A stretch of 64,000 nucleotides of DNA, taken from NCBI GenBank assembly GCA_027067955.1, contig JAMOUW010000063.1, positions 1-64,000 of the forward strand, written 5' to 3'. The DNA is from Thermaceae bacterium (lineage in GTDB: Bacteria > Deinococcota > Deinococci > Deinococcales > Marinithermaceae). Under the pieces are notes generated by a model, which ran no database searches, was not told the DNA's origin, and saw nothing but the letters and a program-made list of their open reading frames with translations. Positions 18,855-28,982 of this stretch are shown here, piece by piece. The translations under genes and the position numbers were made by a program. The stretch's first letter is position 1, and each line of letters begins with the position of its first letter.

Positions 18855-20047
18855 TGCAATTGGCTCCAAAATAGCGCCAGAGCCGCGTAAGCGGCGCGCA
18901 GACGCACAGCCTCGCGCCCCAGCGGGGGAAAGCGGTGGAGCTTCGTTCGGGTGCCCTCCGGGCCGGCCAGCCCGACGTAAACGGTGCCGACCGGGTGTCC
19001 CTCCAGTTCGTCAGGTCCGGCCACACCGGTGGTGGCCAGGCCGTAAGTGGCGTTTAGCTCGCGCCGGGCGGCTTGCGCCATGGCGGCGGCGGTCCCGGCG
19101 GATACGGCCCCCTGGGCCGTGAGGGTATCGGCAGGCACGCCAAAACGAGCCTTTGCGCCCATGGAATAGGATACCATGCCCCCCAGGAAGCTCTGGCTGG
19201 AGCCGGGGAGGGTGGTCAGCAAAGAGGCCAGCAACCCGCCGGTCAGCGATTCCATGGCGGCCACGGTGGCCGCCCGCCGCTGCAGACGATCCTGAACCAG
19301 CCCCGGAAGGGTGTCGGCGTCGTAGCCCCATACGTATTCCGCCAGGCGGTGTGACACCTCCGCTATCCAGCGGTTCACGGGTTCGGGGTGGCCCGCCGCG
19401 GTCAGGTATACCCCGTCGGGGTGTGCGTAGATGCCGCTCGTCACACCCTCGTTCCAAATACCGGCTATCCGCTCCATTATCTGCGATTCGCCCAGACCGA
19501 AGGTCTTGATCTGTCGGCGCACCTTGCCGCTTTCGGGCAGGTCCAGTTGCGGCAGCAGCCGTTCCCACATCGGCTTCCACTCGGCGGGCGGACCGGGGAG
19601 CACCACCAGATCGCGTCCTTCTTCGCGCAGCCACCAGCCGGGGGCGGTGCCGCGGGGGTTATCCAGCCAGCGGGCGCGATCTGGCTTTTGGGCCTGTTTG
19701 CGGTTGTGGTCGTTCATTCGCCGGCCCAGCCGTTCGAAGCGGCGGGCGATCCGGGCCAGCATTTGCGGGTCTTCTGCAAGCTCCAGCCCGAGCCCGCCGG
19801 CCACCGCAGCGGTGGTTACGTCGTCGGGGGTGGGCCCCAGGCCGCCCAAAAAAACCAGCAGGCGGGTGTCCGCCCACAGTTCGCGGGCGGTTTCGGCGAT
19901 GCGGTCTGGGTTGTCGGCCACGCGCAGCGTGCGCCAGACATCGAGCGCGTAGGGGCGCAGGCTGCGGGCCACATCAGCGGTGTTGGTGTCGAGCGTCTCG
20001 CCGCTGATCAGCTCGCTGCCGACGCCGACAATTTCGGCGGTATCCAT
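18851..20047 (-). CDS. cinA: CinA-family protein
   Basis: This 398-residue protein joins an N-terminal molybdopterin-binding-like (COG1058) domain, with [14 protein letters not shown] and [18 protein letters not shown], to a C-terminal nicotinamide mononucleotide amidohydrolase domain, with [19 protein letters not shown] and [20 protein letters not shown]. CinA members recycle pyridine nucleotides (ADP-ribose pyrophosphatase and NMN deamidase activities) and are often co-transcribed with recA and competence genes. That is the case here: its stop overlaps the thpR start. It is the first gene of the operon, and no convincing -35/-10 pair was found upstream. Confidence 0.93.
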   Translation of the reverse strand: MDTAEIVGVGSELISGETLDTNTADVARSLRPYALDVWRTLRVADNPDRIAETARELWADTRLLVFLGGLGPTPDDVTTAAVAGGLGLELAEDPQMLARIARRFERLGRRMNDHNRKQAQKPDRARWLDNPRGTAPGWWLREEGRDLVVLPGPPAEWKPMWERLLPQLDLPESGKVRRQIKTFGLGESQIMERIAGIWNEGVTSGIYAHPDGVYLTAAGHPEPVNRWIAEVSHRLAEYVWGYDADTLPGLVQDRLQRRAATVAAMESLTGGLLASLLTTLPGSSQSFLGGMVSYSMGAKARFGVPADTLTAQGAVSAGTAAAMAQAARRELNATYGLATTGVAGPDELEGHPVGTVYVGLAGPEGTRTKLHRFPPLGREAVRLRAAYAALALFWSQLQ

Positions 20048-20463
20048 CCGTCCCTTCCCCTTTGGGGGCGGCCCCCCGCATTCAGTCTACCGGCTCGAGC
20101 TGGAACCGGATGGGCATGCAGCCGCTGGGAAGGCGGGCACAAAGCGTGCCGCCGGGCCGTCGTTTTGCCAGAGGCCGGTTCAACAATCCGGCCGCCGCCT
20201 TGCAAACCCTCCGGCGGGGCGAATGACACCCGCCGGTTCGCCCGTGAACCTGCGAAAAGGCGTTTTTTGGGTCGCTTACGATTCGAGCCGGTTTGCGATC
20301 TTCCGGTGGCCGGGCGAGGAAAGGTGCAGCGTGGAACGAGCCCGGGCGGTTGCGGCATGTTCGCCGGGGCTTCTATTCGGGTCCGCTCGAAAAATCGGGA
20401 CCCGGATGAGCGTCTGCGGTTACGGATCCGCGGATCTGGGCGGCAGCGGGGATGACGGCCGGA
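20048..20463. other. Intergenic region without a recognisable gene
   Basis: The 416 bases between cinA and mgsA are GC-rich, with no ORF that resembles a protein family. A GGGGGCGGCCCCC-type hairpin near 20064-20077 sits just before cinA. As both neighbours are on the minus strand, this stretch holds the end of the mgsA transcript and the cinA promoter region. I cannot pin either down. Confidence 0.5.
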
Positions 20464-20841
20464 CTAGCTCATCTCCTCCAGCCAGGCCACCACCGCCTCC
20501 GCCGCGGCCAGGTTGGTGGCCAGGGGAACTTCGTGCACATCGCAGATGCGCATGAGGGCGCTTACGTCGGGTTCGTGCGGCTGGGCTGTTAAGGGGTCGC
20601 GGAAGAAGATGACGGCCAGAATGCGGTCTTCGGCGATGCGAGCGCCGATTTGCAGGTCGCCGCCGAGCGGGCCCGACTGCACCCGCTCCACCTCGAGCCC
20701 CGCCTTTTGTTCCAGCATCCTGCCGGTCGTTCCGGTGGCAATGATGGGAAAGCGCGAGAGCAGCTCCCGGTGGTCCTTGGCGAAGGCGATCAGATCGGCC
20801 TTCTTCTTGTCGTGGGCGATCAGGGCCAGCGCCTTTTTCAT
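20464..20841 (-). CDS. mgsA: Methylglyoxal synthase
   Basis: The 125-residue protein converts dihydroxyacetone phosphate to methylglyoxal and phosphate, a bypass used when sugar phosphates pile up. The family signatures are all present: [14 protein letters not shown] at the N-terminus, ATGTTGRML for phosphate binding, [12 protein letters not shown] with the catalytic Asp, and [15 protein letters not shown] followed by [11 protein letters not shown]. Length and motifs are typical. It is transcribed away from the M42 peptidase gene, with only 31 bases between the two start codons. Confidence 0.96.
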   Translation of the reverse strand: MKKALALIAHDKKKADLIAFAKDHRELLSRFPIIATGTTGRMLEQKAGLEVERVQSGPLGGDLQIGARIAEDRILAVIFFRDPLTAQPHEPDVSALMRICDVHEVPLATNLAAAEAVVAWLEEMS

Positions 20842-20859
20842 TCTCCCAGCTTACCCGCC

Positions 20860-20865
20860 TATACT
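20860..20865 (+). promoter_or_regulatory. -10 box placed for a leaderless mRNA
   Basis: TATACT lies exactly 7 bases before the ATG of the M42 peptidase gene and no ribosome site is present. This spacing puts the transcription start at or next to the A of the start codon. Confidence 0.6.
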
Positions 20866-20872
20866 GGGGGCG

Positions 20873-21931
20873 ATGAAAACGGAACTGAACCTTAACTTCT
20901 TCGAGGAGCTCCTGGGAGCAGTGGGGCCGAGCGGCTTCGAGGACGAGGCCGCCCGCATCTGGGTGCGGGAGGCGGAGGGCTTCGCCTCCGAGGTCTGGCG
21001 CGACGCCCATGGCAACAGTTACGCGCGCATCCGCCCCGGCGGCAGGCCGCGCATCATGCTAGCCGGACACATAGACGAAATAGGCCTGATAGCCACCTAC
21101 GTATCCGATGAGGGCTTCGTGTACGTCGAACCCCTCGGGGGGTGGGATCCGCAGGTTCTCGTGGGCCAGCGGGTACGTTTCCTGGGCAAGAAGGGGCACG
21201 TGCTGGGGGTGGCCGGGCGCAAGCCCATCCACGCCATGGAAGAGGGCGACCGCGAGAAGGCGGTGAAGATCAAGGACGTGTGGGTGGACATCGGCGCCGC
21301 CGACAAGCAGGAGGCCTTGGAGGTGCTGGAGCCGGGCAGCGTGGGCGTGATCGACCAGCCGTTGCGTTACCTGCGGGGCCGCCGGGTCGTGAGCCGCGCC
21401 ATTGACAACCGCATCGGCGCTTTCATAGCCCTGGAGGCGCTGCGCCTGGCGCAGGAGCTGGGCGGCGAGGCCGAAGTGGTTGCCGTGGCTACGGTGCAGG
21501 AAGAGATAGGCGCCTGGGGCGCGCGCACGGCCGCTTTCCAGATAGAACCCGACACCGCCCTGGTTGTGGACGTGACTCACTGCACCAAGCAGCCCGGGGT
21601 GGACCCGAAGCAACACGGCGAGGTGGCGCTGGGCCGGGGCCCGAGCCTGGCGGTGGGGCCCTACGTTCATCCGGGGGTGCTGGCCCGTCTGCGCGCCCTG
21701 GCTGAGGAGCACGGGATCCCCTACGAGCTCGAGGCCCACGGCCGCACTTCGGGCACCGACGCCGACGAGATCGCCGTAACCCGTGCGGGTATCCCGGCGG
21801 CGGTGGTGGGCGTCCCCAACCGCTACATGCACTCGCCTTCCGAGATGATCGACCTCGGCGACGTGGAGAAGATAGTGGAGCTGATGGCCCGCTACGCCGC
21901 GGCCCCGCTGGCGGAGCTGGTGCGCAGGTGA
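20873..21931 (+). CDS. M42-family metallo-aminopeptidase (FrvX/TET type)
   Basis: The 352-residue protein has the co-catalytic metal ligands of M42 peptidases: AGHIDEIGLI, DNRIGAF, the catalytic pair in VQEEIGAWGA, DVTHCTK and the C-terminal YMHSPSEMID. Members build dodecameric tetrahedral shells that trim peptides released by proteases; some are annotated as endoglucanases. The ORF extends 360 bases further upstream antisense to mgsA, but the ATG at 20873 is favoured by the family N-terminus (FFEELLGAVGPSGFE) and the -10 box 7 bases before it. It is the first gene of a coupled run with the MazG-like and pgeF genes. Confidence 0.93.
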   Translation: MKTELNLNFFEELLGAVGPSGFEDEAARIWVREAEGFASEVWRDAHGNSYARIRPGGRPRIMLAGHIDEIGLIATYVSDEGFVYVEPLGGWDPQVLVGQRVRFLGKKGHVLGVAGRKPIHAMEEGDREKAVKIKDVWVDIGAADKQEALEVLEPGSVGVIDQPLRYLRGRRVVSRAIDNRIGAFIALEALRLAQELGGEAEVVAVATVQEEIGAWGARTAAFQIEPDTALVVDVTHCTKQPGVDPKQHGEVALGRGPSLAVGPYVHPGVLARLRALAEEHGIPYELEAHGRTSGTDADEIAVTRAGIPAAVVGVPNRYMHSPSEMIDLGDVEKIVELMARYAAAPLAELVRR

Positions 21932-22251
21932 ACCTTACCCTGCGGGAGGCCCAGGAGCGGGTGCACGCCTGGATCAGCCGCTTCGAGGAAGGTTACTTTC
22001 CGCCGCTGCTCATGCTGGCGCGCCTGACCGAAGAGACGGGCGAGGTGGCGCGGGTGGTTTCCCATGCCCACGGCAAGACGCCCAAGGCAGGCGAGGGCGA
22101 AGGCGAGCTCGCGGAGGAGCTGGCTGACCTGCTCTTTGTGCTCATCAGCATGGCCAACAGCCACGGAATAGATCTGGAAGAAGCGTTTTTGGCGGCGCTG
22201 GCCAAGTACGAGGCGCGCGACGCGCACCGCTGGACTCCCAGAAAGCCTTGA
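21928..22251 (+). CDS. MazG-like nucleotide pyrophosphohydrolase
   Basis: This 107-residue all-alpha protein has the MazG metal-binding helices EETGEVARV (residues 34-42) and EELADLLFVLISMANSHGIDLEEAF. Such single-domain members hydrolyse non-standard or excess NTPs to NMP and pyrophosphate. It starts with GTG overlapping the stop of the peptidase gene (GTGA), so it is translationally coupled. A second, unrelated-looking MazG-like gene lies at 62299-62649. Confidence 0.88.
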   Translation: MNLTLREAQERVHAWISRFEEGYFPPLLMLARLTEETGEVARVVSHAHGKTPKAGEGEGELAEELADLLFVLISMANSHGIDLEEAFLAALAKYEARDAHRWTPRKP

Positions 22252-22988
22252 AACTGCTGCGATCGAGCCTGATTACCGCCCCCCACGGGTTTACCTCCCG
22301 TGGGGGCGGCGTGAGCACCGGCCCCTTCGCGGCGCTCAACCTTTCCGCCGCTACCGGCGACGATCCGGAACTGGTGGCGGAGAACCGCCGCCGCGTGCTC
22401 GGGGTTTTTGGTGACCCGCCGCTGGCCAGGCTCGATCAGGTGCACGGCACGGTGGTGCACATCGTCAGCGGTCCCGGCGTCCGGGAGGGCGACGGGCTGC
22501 TGAGCGCCGAGCCGGGCCTGCTGCTCGCCGTGAGCGTAGCGGACTGCTACCCGCTCTTGCTGGAAGAGCCCGGGGCAGGAGCGGTGGCGGCGCTGCATGC
22601 CGGTTGGCGGGGGGTGCTGGGCAACATTCTGGCCGTTGCGGTGGAGCGCATGGAGGCCGCTTTCGCCGCCGCGCCGGAGCGGTTGCGCCTGGCGGTGGGT
22701 CCGGGCATCGCGGCGGACAGTTACCAGGTGGGCGAGGATCTGGCCGCGCGGTTCGCGGACGCCGGGTACGAAGCGGCGGTGCTGCCCGACCCCGAGCCGG
22801 GCAGGGCCCGGCTGGACCTGCCGGCGGTGATCCGGCGGCAGGCGCTGGATCTGGGCATCCCGCTGCAGCACATTGAGTTTGCGGGCCTGGACACCTACAC
22901 CCATCCGGAGCTGTTTTCATATCGTCGCGATGGTTCCAAAAGCGGGCGCATGTGGGGGCTCATACAGTTGCCACCGTTTGCGGGGTAA
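22248..22988 (+). CDS. pgeF: Peptidoglycan editing factor / YfiH-family oxidase
   Basis: The 246-residue protein carries the family signature ADCYPLLLEE with the metal-binding Cys, ALHAGWRGVLGNI with the metal-binding His, and VGPGIAADSYQVG. E. coli PgeF (YfiH) prevents wrong amino acids entering peptidoglycan, and homologues show copper-dependent phenol oxidase or purine nucleosidase activity. It begins with TTG overlapping the stop of the preceding gene (TTGA). The His of the usual RGGGVS/HG N-terminal segment is present (PHGFTSRGGGVSTGPF). Confidence 0.92.
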   Translation: MKLLRSSLITAPHGFTSRGGGVSTGPFAALNLSAATGDDPELVAENRRRVLGVFGDPPLARLDQVHGTVVHIVSGPGVREGDGLLSAEPGLLLAVSVADCYPLLLEEPGAGAVAALHAGWRGVLGNILAVAVERMEAAFAAAPERLRLAVGPGIAADSYQVGEDLAARFADAGYEAAVLPDPEPGRARLDLPAVIRRQALDLGIPLQHIEFAGLDTYTHPELFSYRRDGSKSGRMWGLIQLPPFAG

Positions 22989-22991
22989 TCT
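22986..22991 (+). promoter_or_regulatory. -10 box placed for a leaderless mRNA
   Basis: TAATCT overlaps the stop of pgeF and lies 7 bases before the ATG of the HAD phosphatase gene. That gene would thus have its own start site despite the 10-base gap. Confidence 0.5.
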
Positions 22992-22998
22992 GGGGTCT

Positions 22999-23532
22999 AT
23001 GATGGTCCTTCGCCCGCGGGAGCGCGTGCGGCGTATAACCGAGCTGACCCCCGAATGGCTGGCGCGGCGGGGGTTGCGGGGGCTGGTGGTGGACCTCGAC
23101 AACACCCTGGTGCCCTACGGCGTGAAGCCGCCCGCCCCCGACGAGCTGGACGCCTGGAACCGGGAGCTGGCGGCCGCCGGGGTGCCGGTGGTCATCGTGT
23201 CCAACGCCCGGACCGGGCGTACCCGTTCCTGGGCGAAATCGCTGGGTTTGACGGGGTGGGGGCTCGCGGGCAAACCCTTTCCCTGGGGTTTGCGGCGCGC
23301 TTTTGTGCAGATGGGGCTGCCGGCCAAAGAGGTGGCCGTTGCGGGAGACCAGCTTTTCACGGACGTTTTCGGGGCAAATTTGGTGGGCGCTTACTCGGTT
23401 CTGGTGGAACCCCTGGAGCCCAAGAAGGGGCTGCCCCACACGCGCTGGGTGCGGGCGCTGGAGCGGCGCATCCTGGAGCGGATACCGGCACCCCAAAACG
23501 GGGGTGCACAATTTCCGGGATCAGGTGAATAA
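22999..23532 (+). CDS. YqeG-type HAD phosphatase
   Basis: This 177-residue protein of the HAD superfamily has motif I VVDLDNTLVPYG (nucleophile and acid Asp), motif II VIVSNAR, the Lys of GKPFPWGLRRA and motif IV AGDQLFTDVFGA. It belongs to subfamily IIIA (YqeG/Gep4), whose mitochondrial member dephosphorylates phosphatidylglycerophosphate. Bacterial members sit near shikimate or ribosome genes and their substrate is uncertain. The start at 22999 is chosen because the family N-terminus (LRPRERVRRITELTPEWL) begins there. It precedes the pilus ATPase genes. Confidence 0.9.
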   Translation: MMVLRPRERVRRITELTPEWLARRGLRGLVVDLDNTLVPYGVKPPAPDELDAWNRELAAAGVPVVIVSNARTGRTRSWAKSLGLTGWGLAGKPFPWGLRRAFVQMGLPAKEVAVAGDQLFTDVFGANLVGAYSVLVEPLEPKKGLPHTRWVRALERRILERIPAPQNGGAQFPGSGE

Positions 23533-23612
23533 TATATGAACGCAGCGGAAACGGGCGTCTATACTAATGCAGGGGAGTATGAAGTCGACCCGATTCGGCT
23601 GGAGGAAAACAA

Positions 23613-26270
23613 ATGAGCGTATTAACGATAGGCGATAAGCGGCTAGGCGCCGCCTTAATTGAACTTGGCCACTTAAAGGACGAAGATTTACAGCGCGCCC
23701 TGGAGCGCCACCGCGAGATAGGGGGATCGCTCGCCGAGGTCATCGTGGACATGGGGCTGCTCTCCGAGCAACGCATGGCCCAGGTGATCGAGGGAGCTTT
23801 CGGGATTCCCCTGGTGAACCTGCACGAGGTGGAGATCCCGCCCGACGTACGCGCCAAGCTGCCCGCAGAGAAGGCGCGGGAGCTCGAGGCCATCCCCTTT
23901 GCGGTGGAGAGCGACACGTTGCGGGTGGCCTTTACCAACCCCCTGGACACGCTGCGCGTGGACGAGGTGGAGGACATCACCGAGATGCTGGTGGAACCCT
24001 ACCAGGTCCTCAGGCCCTCTTTTGAGTACGCGCTGGCGCAGAACTATCCGGAGCTGGGACTCGAGCCCCCGCCCCCGCCCGAGCCGGTCGTGGACCACGA
24101 TATGCGCCTGGGCGAGCTGCTTTTGCAAAAGGGCCTGGTAAGGAAGAAGGATCTCGAAAAGGCCATTATCGAGCACGAGCAGACGGGCGAGTTGCTGGGT
24201 CGCGTACTTATCAATAACGGCTGGGTAGACGAGAAAAAACTTTATGAAGCACTCGCCGAGCAGGAGGGCGCCGAGTTCGTCGCCCGAACCGACGATATTA
24301 AACTGGACCGCGATGCCGCGAACCTTTTCCTGCGCACCGATGCACTGCGCTATCACGCCATCCCCGTAGCCCAGAGCCGTAAGACCGTACGGGTCGTCGT
24401 TTCCGATCTGCGCCACAAGCAGTCCATAGAAGAAATGCTCGGCAAGAGGGTGAAGTTCGTCCTCACCACCCCGGACGAATGGGACAAGCTCTTCAACCGC
24501 GCCTACCCGGGCGCGGGGCGCCTGGGCGAGTCGCTGGTCCAGGAGGGAAAGCTCGACCGCGACAGCTTGAGGCAGGCGCTCAAGGTTCAGGAACGCCTGG
24601 GCAAGGCGCGCCCGCTGGGTGAGGTGCTCGTTGAGCTCGGCTACGTTTCCGCCGAGGACGTGGAGGACGCCCTCAAGAAGCAGCGGGCCGGCGGCGGGCG
24701 GCTTGAGGACACGCTGGTACAGTCGGGCAAGATTAACCCCGAGATGCTGGCCCAGAGCCTGGCCATCCAGCTTGGTTACGATTACATCGACCCCATCGAG
24801 TCGCCCCCTGATCCAAGCGTGGTCCACCTGGTGGGTGAAAATACGGTCCGCCGCTACACGGTGTTCCCGCACCACCTCGAGGGTGATTCCCTGGTCGTGC
24901 TAATGAAGGACCCGCGCAACATCTGGGCGATAGACGACCTGCGCGTCTTCACCAAGCGCGAGATCGTTCCCGCGGTGGCGGCCGAGGAACAGATCATCAA
25001 GCTGATAGAGCGCTTCTACGGGTCGCGCGGGGATCTCGACGAGCTTACCAAGGAGTTCGCCCAGAAGACCCGCGACGAAGAAGCCACCACCGTAGGTGGC
25101 GAGCTCGACGACAACGCGGTGGTGCGGCTCGTCAACACCATCATCCGTGAAGCCTATCTGCAGGACGCTTCGGACATCCACGTAGAGCCCCGCGAAACCG
25201 ACGTGGTCGTGCGCATCCGCATCGATGGCGCCTTGCGCGAGCACATGCGCCTCCCCAAGGGTGCGGGCCCGGCCATTGCCAGCCGCATCAAGATCATGGG
25301 TAACCTGGACATCGCCGAGCGCCGCCTGCCGCAAGACGGCCGCGTGCGCTTCAAGGACCGCAGCATCGACCTTGACCTCCGTCTCTCCACGCTGCCTACG
25401 GTCTACGGTGAAAAATCGGTGATGCGTCTCTTGCGTAAAGCCACCGACATTCCCGAGATCGAGGGTCTGGGTTTCGCTCCCGATGTTTTCGAACGCTTCC
25501 AGGACGTTATCAGCAAGCCCTATGGCATTTTCCTGATCACCGGTCCCACCGGTTCCGGTAAGTCGTTTACCACGTTCTCGATCCTTAAGCGGGTGGCCAC
25601 CCCGGACAAGAACACCACCACGATTGAAGACCCGGTCGAATACGAGATCCCGGGCATCAACCAGACCCAGGTGAACGTGGCCGCGGGCCTAGACTTCGCC
25701 CGGGCGCTCAGATCCTTCATGCGTCAGGACCCGGACATCATAATGGTCGGTGAGATTCGTGACTCGGAAACCGCGCAGATCGCGACCGAGGCGGCGCTCA
25801 CCGGTCACCTGGTCGTCGCCACGCTGCACACCAACGACGCCGCCGGGGCCATTACCCGCCTCGACGAGATGGGCGTCGAACTCTTTAACATCTCCGCCTC
25901 GCTGGTCGGGGTTTTGGCCCAGCGCCTGGTGCGCCGGGTTTGCGATCACTGCAAGGTCGAGGTGGAGCCGGATCCCTCGGTGCTACGCCGGCTCAATTTG
26001 AAAGAGGAGGATTTCAAAGACGTCACGCTGTACCGCGGTGTGGGTTGCGAGCGCTGCAACGGCACCGGCTACAAGGGTCGCTATGCGATCCACGAGCTCA
26101 TGGTCATCGACGACGATATTCGCCGCGCCATTGTTGAAGGTAAATCGGCCACCGACATTAAGGAACTTGCGCGCAAGAAGGGCATGAAGACGCTCCGCGA
26201 AGATGGTATCTACAAGGCCATGCAGGGTATCACTACGCTGGAAGAAGTCATGGCCCGCACAAATGAGTAA
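23613..26270 (+). CDS. pilF: Type IV pilus/competence assembly ATPase PilF (PilB type)
   Basis: The 885-residue length matches Thermus PilF (about 890) and is far longer than typical PilB. Three N-terminal MshEN-like modules (starting near residues 8, 165 and 310) repeat the pattern LGAALIELGHLKDEDL, MRLGELLLQKGLVRKKDLE and RLGESLVQEGKLDRDSLR; such modules bind c-di-GMP. The C-terminal motor has Walker A GPTGSGKSFTT, the Asp box IVRE-like region, Walker B ITMVGEIRD-like IIMVGEIRD and a zinc tetracysteine (CDHC, then CERC). It powers pilus extension and DNA uptake. A TATACT box at 23560-23565 may be its promoter, and GGAGG precedes the ATG. pilT follows after 11 bases. Confidence 0.96.
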   Translation: MSVLTIGDKRLGAALIELGHLKDEDLQRALERHREIGGSLAEVIVDMGLLSEQRMAQVIEGAFGIPLVNLHEVEIPPDVRAKLPAEKARELEAIPFAVESDTLRVAFTNPLDTLRVDEVEDITEMLVEPYQVLRPSFEYALAQNYPELGLEPPPPPEPVVDHDMRLGELLLQKGLVRKKDLEKAIIEHEQTGELLGRVLINNGWVDEKKLYEALAEQEGAEFVARTDDIKLDRDAANLFLRTDALRYHAIPVAQSRKTVRVVVSDLRHKQSIEEMLGKRVKFVLTTPDEWDKLFNRAYPGAGRLGESLVQEGKLDRDSLRQALKVQERLGKARPLGEVLVELGYVSAEDVEDALKKQRAGGGRLEDTLVQSGKINPEMLAQSLAIQLGYDYIDPIESPPDPSVVHLVGENTVRRYTVFPHHLEGDSLVVLMKDPRNIWAIDDLRVFTKREIVPAVAAEEQIIKLIERFYGSRGDLDELTKEFAQKTRDEEATTVGGELDDNAVVRLVNTIIREAYLQDASDIHVEPRETDVVVRIRIDGALREHMRLPKGAGPAIASRIKIMGNLDIAERRLPQDGRVRFKDRSIDLDLRLSTLPTVYGEKSVMRLLRKATDIPEIEGLGFAPDVFERFQDVISKPYGIFLITGPTGSGKSFTTFSILKRVATPDKNTTTIEDPVEYEIPGINQTQVNVAAGLDFARALRSFMRQDPDIIMVGEIRDSETAQIATEAALTGHLVVATLHTNDAAGAITRLDEMGVELFNISASLVGVLAQRLVRRVCDHCKVEVEPDPSVLRRLNLKEEDFKDVTLYRGVGCERCNGTGYKGRYAIHELMVIDDDIRRAIVEGKSATDIKELARKKGMKTLREDGIYKAMQGITTLEEVMARTNE

Positions 26271-26281
26271 GGGAGGCACAG

Positions 26282-27397
<1,116 letters not shown>

Positions 27398-27426
27398 CTG
27401 TACCTGGTGCAGATAATCAGCCCGGG

Positions 27427-27455
27427 TTGACGGGCCGGAGGGCTGCGGGAATAAT
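27427..27455 (+). promoter_or_regulatory. Probable promoter of the nucleoside transporter operon
   Basis: TTGACG (27427-27432), a 17-base spacer and AATAAT (27450-27455) fit a sigma-A promoter. Transcription would start near 27462, about 24 bases before the ATG. Confidence 0.55.
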
Positions 27456-27485
27456 TAGGCCATCCGGCGTTGCCGGTGGCGGCTT

Positions 27486-28982
27486 ATGACTGAGCCTGAC
27501 GCGCTGCTCACGCTAAAAAACGTTACCAAGCGCTTTCCCGGCGTGGTAGCAGTGGATGGCGTCAACCTGGAGATTCTGCCCGGCGAGGTGCACGCCCTGC
27601 TGGGCGAGAACGGCGCCGGCAAAACGACCCTCGTAAACATCCTTTACGGCCTTTATCCCCCCGACGCGGGGGATATTTACTGGCAGGGGCGACCCGTCAG
27701 GATCCGCTCGCCGCAGGAGGCGATCCGTCTGGGGATAGGGCTGGTGCCGCAGCATCCGCTGCTGGTGCGAGCGCATACCGTACTCGAGAACCTGGCCCTG
27801 GGCATGCCCCGGGGCTTCCTCTTGCCCACCCGCGGGCTCGCGGCCCGAATTGCCGAGCTTACCCGCCATTATGGTTTCCGCTTTGACCCCCGCGCGCCCG
27901 TTTGGCAGCTATCAGAAGGGGAAAAGCAGCGGGTGGAGATCGTGCGCGCCCTGCTTCAGGGTGCCAGGTTGCTGGTGCTCGACGAGCCAACATCGGTACT
28001 CACCCCTCAGGAGGCGCGCGAGCTTTTCAAGGTGATCAGGCGCATGCGCTCCGAGGGGGAGGCGGTGATCTTCATAAGCCACAAGCTGGACGAGGTGCTC
28101 GAGGTGGCCGACCGCATCAGCGTGCTGCGCAAGGGCAGGTTGGTGGGTCAGGTAACCCGCGCCGAGGCCGACAAGGCTGAGCTCGCGCGGATGATGGTGG
28201 GCAGGCAGGTAAGCTTTGAGCGCCGCAAGCCCCCGGTACGGCCCGGGGCGGTGGTGCTCGAACTTAAGGACATACATGCCCGCAGCGATCGGGGCCTGCC
28301 CGCCCTGCAGGGGGTGAGCCTGCGGGTGCGCGCGGGGGAGATACTGGGCTTGGCGGGTGTGGCGGGTAGCGGCCAGCGCGAGTTGATCGAGGTGGTTACC
28401 GGGCTGCGCCGTCCCGAGCGCGGTCTGGTGCGGGTGCTGGGGGCGGCGCCCTGGAGCGGCAAGCGCCCCCGCATCGCCCACATTCCCGAGGACCGTCGCC
28501 GCCAGGGGGTGGCCGGCGGTCTGGATTTGGCGGAGAACCTGCTGCTGCATGACTATGCCCGCCCCCCCTTCGCCCGCGGGCCCCTGATGGACCGGCGCGC
28601 CGTGTATGCCTTTGCTCGCGAGCAGATCGCTCGCTACCGCATCGACCCGCCCGACCCCCGCACGCCGGCGCGGTTGCTTTCGGGGGGTAATTTGCAGAAG
28701 TTGATCCTGGCCCGCGAACTTCACGGCGACCCGCCCCTGATAGTCGCCGCGCACCCCACCTACGGGCTGGATGTGGGTGCTACCGAGCTGGTGCACGAGC
28801 TGCTCATCGAGCGCGGCCGTACCGGTGCGGCGGTGTTGCTGGTGTCCGAGGACCTGGACGAGGTGCTGGCCCTCGCCGACCGGGTGGCGGTGATCCATGG
28901 CGGCCGCATAGTGGGAGAGGTACCGGTGGAGAAGGCCGATCGCGAGCAGATTGGATTGTGGATGGCGGGGGTGGAGGCTTGA
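27486..28982 (+). CDS. ABC importer ATPase, BmpA-type nucleoside system (two ATPase domains)
   Basis: This 498-residue protein contains two tandem nucleotide-binding domains. The first (to about residue 240) is complete: GENGAGKTTLV, LSEGEKQRVEI, LLVLDEPTSVL, ISHKLDEV. The second has a degenerate P-loop (GVAGSGQRELIEV) and a normal signature (LSGGNLQKLILAREL) with AAHPTYGLDVGA. This is the arrangement of sugar and purine-nucleoside importers (RbsA, YufO, RnsB). It heads an operon with two permeases and a BmpA-like binding protein, which points to nucleosides as substrate. The next gene starts inside its stop. Confidence 0.93.
   Translation: MTEPDALLTLKNVTKRFPGVVAVDGVNLEILPGEVHALLGENGAGKTTLVNILYGLYPPDAGDIYWQGRPVRIRSPQEAIRLGIGLVPQHPLLVRAHTVLENLALGMPRGFLLPTRGLAARIAELTRHYGFRFDPRAPVWQLSEGEKQRVEIVRALLQGARLLVLDEPTSVLTPQEARELFKVIRRMRSEGEAVIFISHKLDEVLEVADRISVLRKGRLVGQVTRAEADKAELARMMVGRQVSFERRKPPVRPGAVVLELKDIHARSDRGLPALQGVSLRVRAGEILGLAGVAGSGQRELIEVVTGLRRPERGLVRVLGAAPWSGKRPRIAHIPEDRRRQGVAGGLDLAENLLLHDYARPPFARGPLMDRRAVYAFAREQIARYRIDPPDPRTPARLLSGGNLQKLILARELHGDPPLIVAAHPTYGLDVGATELVHELLIERGRTGAAVLLVSEDLDEVLALADRVAVIHGGRIVGEVPVEKADREQIGLWMAGVEA

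Noticed and set aside
19388-20455. 355-codon plus-strand ORF across cinA
   Set aside because: It is antisense to cinA for most of its length and has no recognisable domain; GC-rich DNA keeps such frames open.
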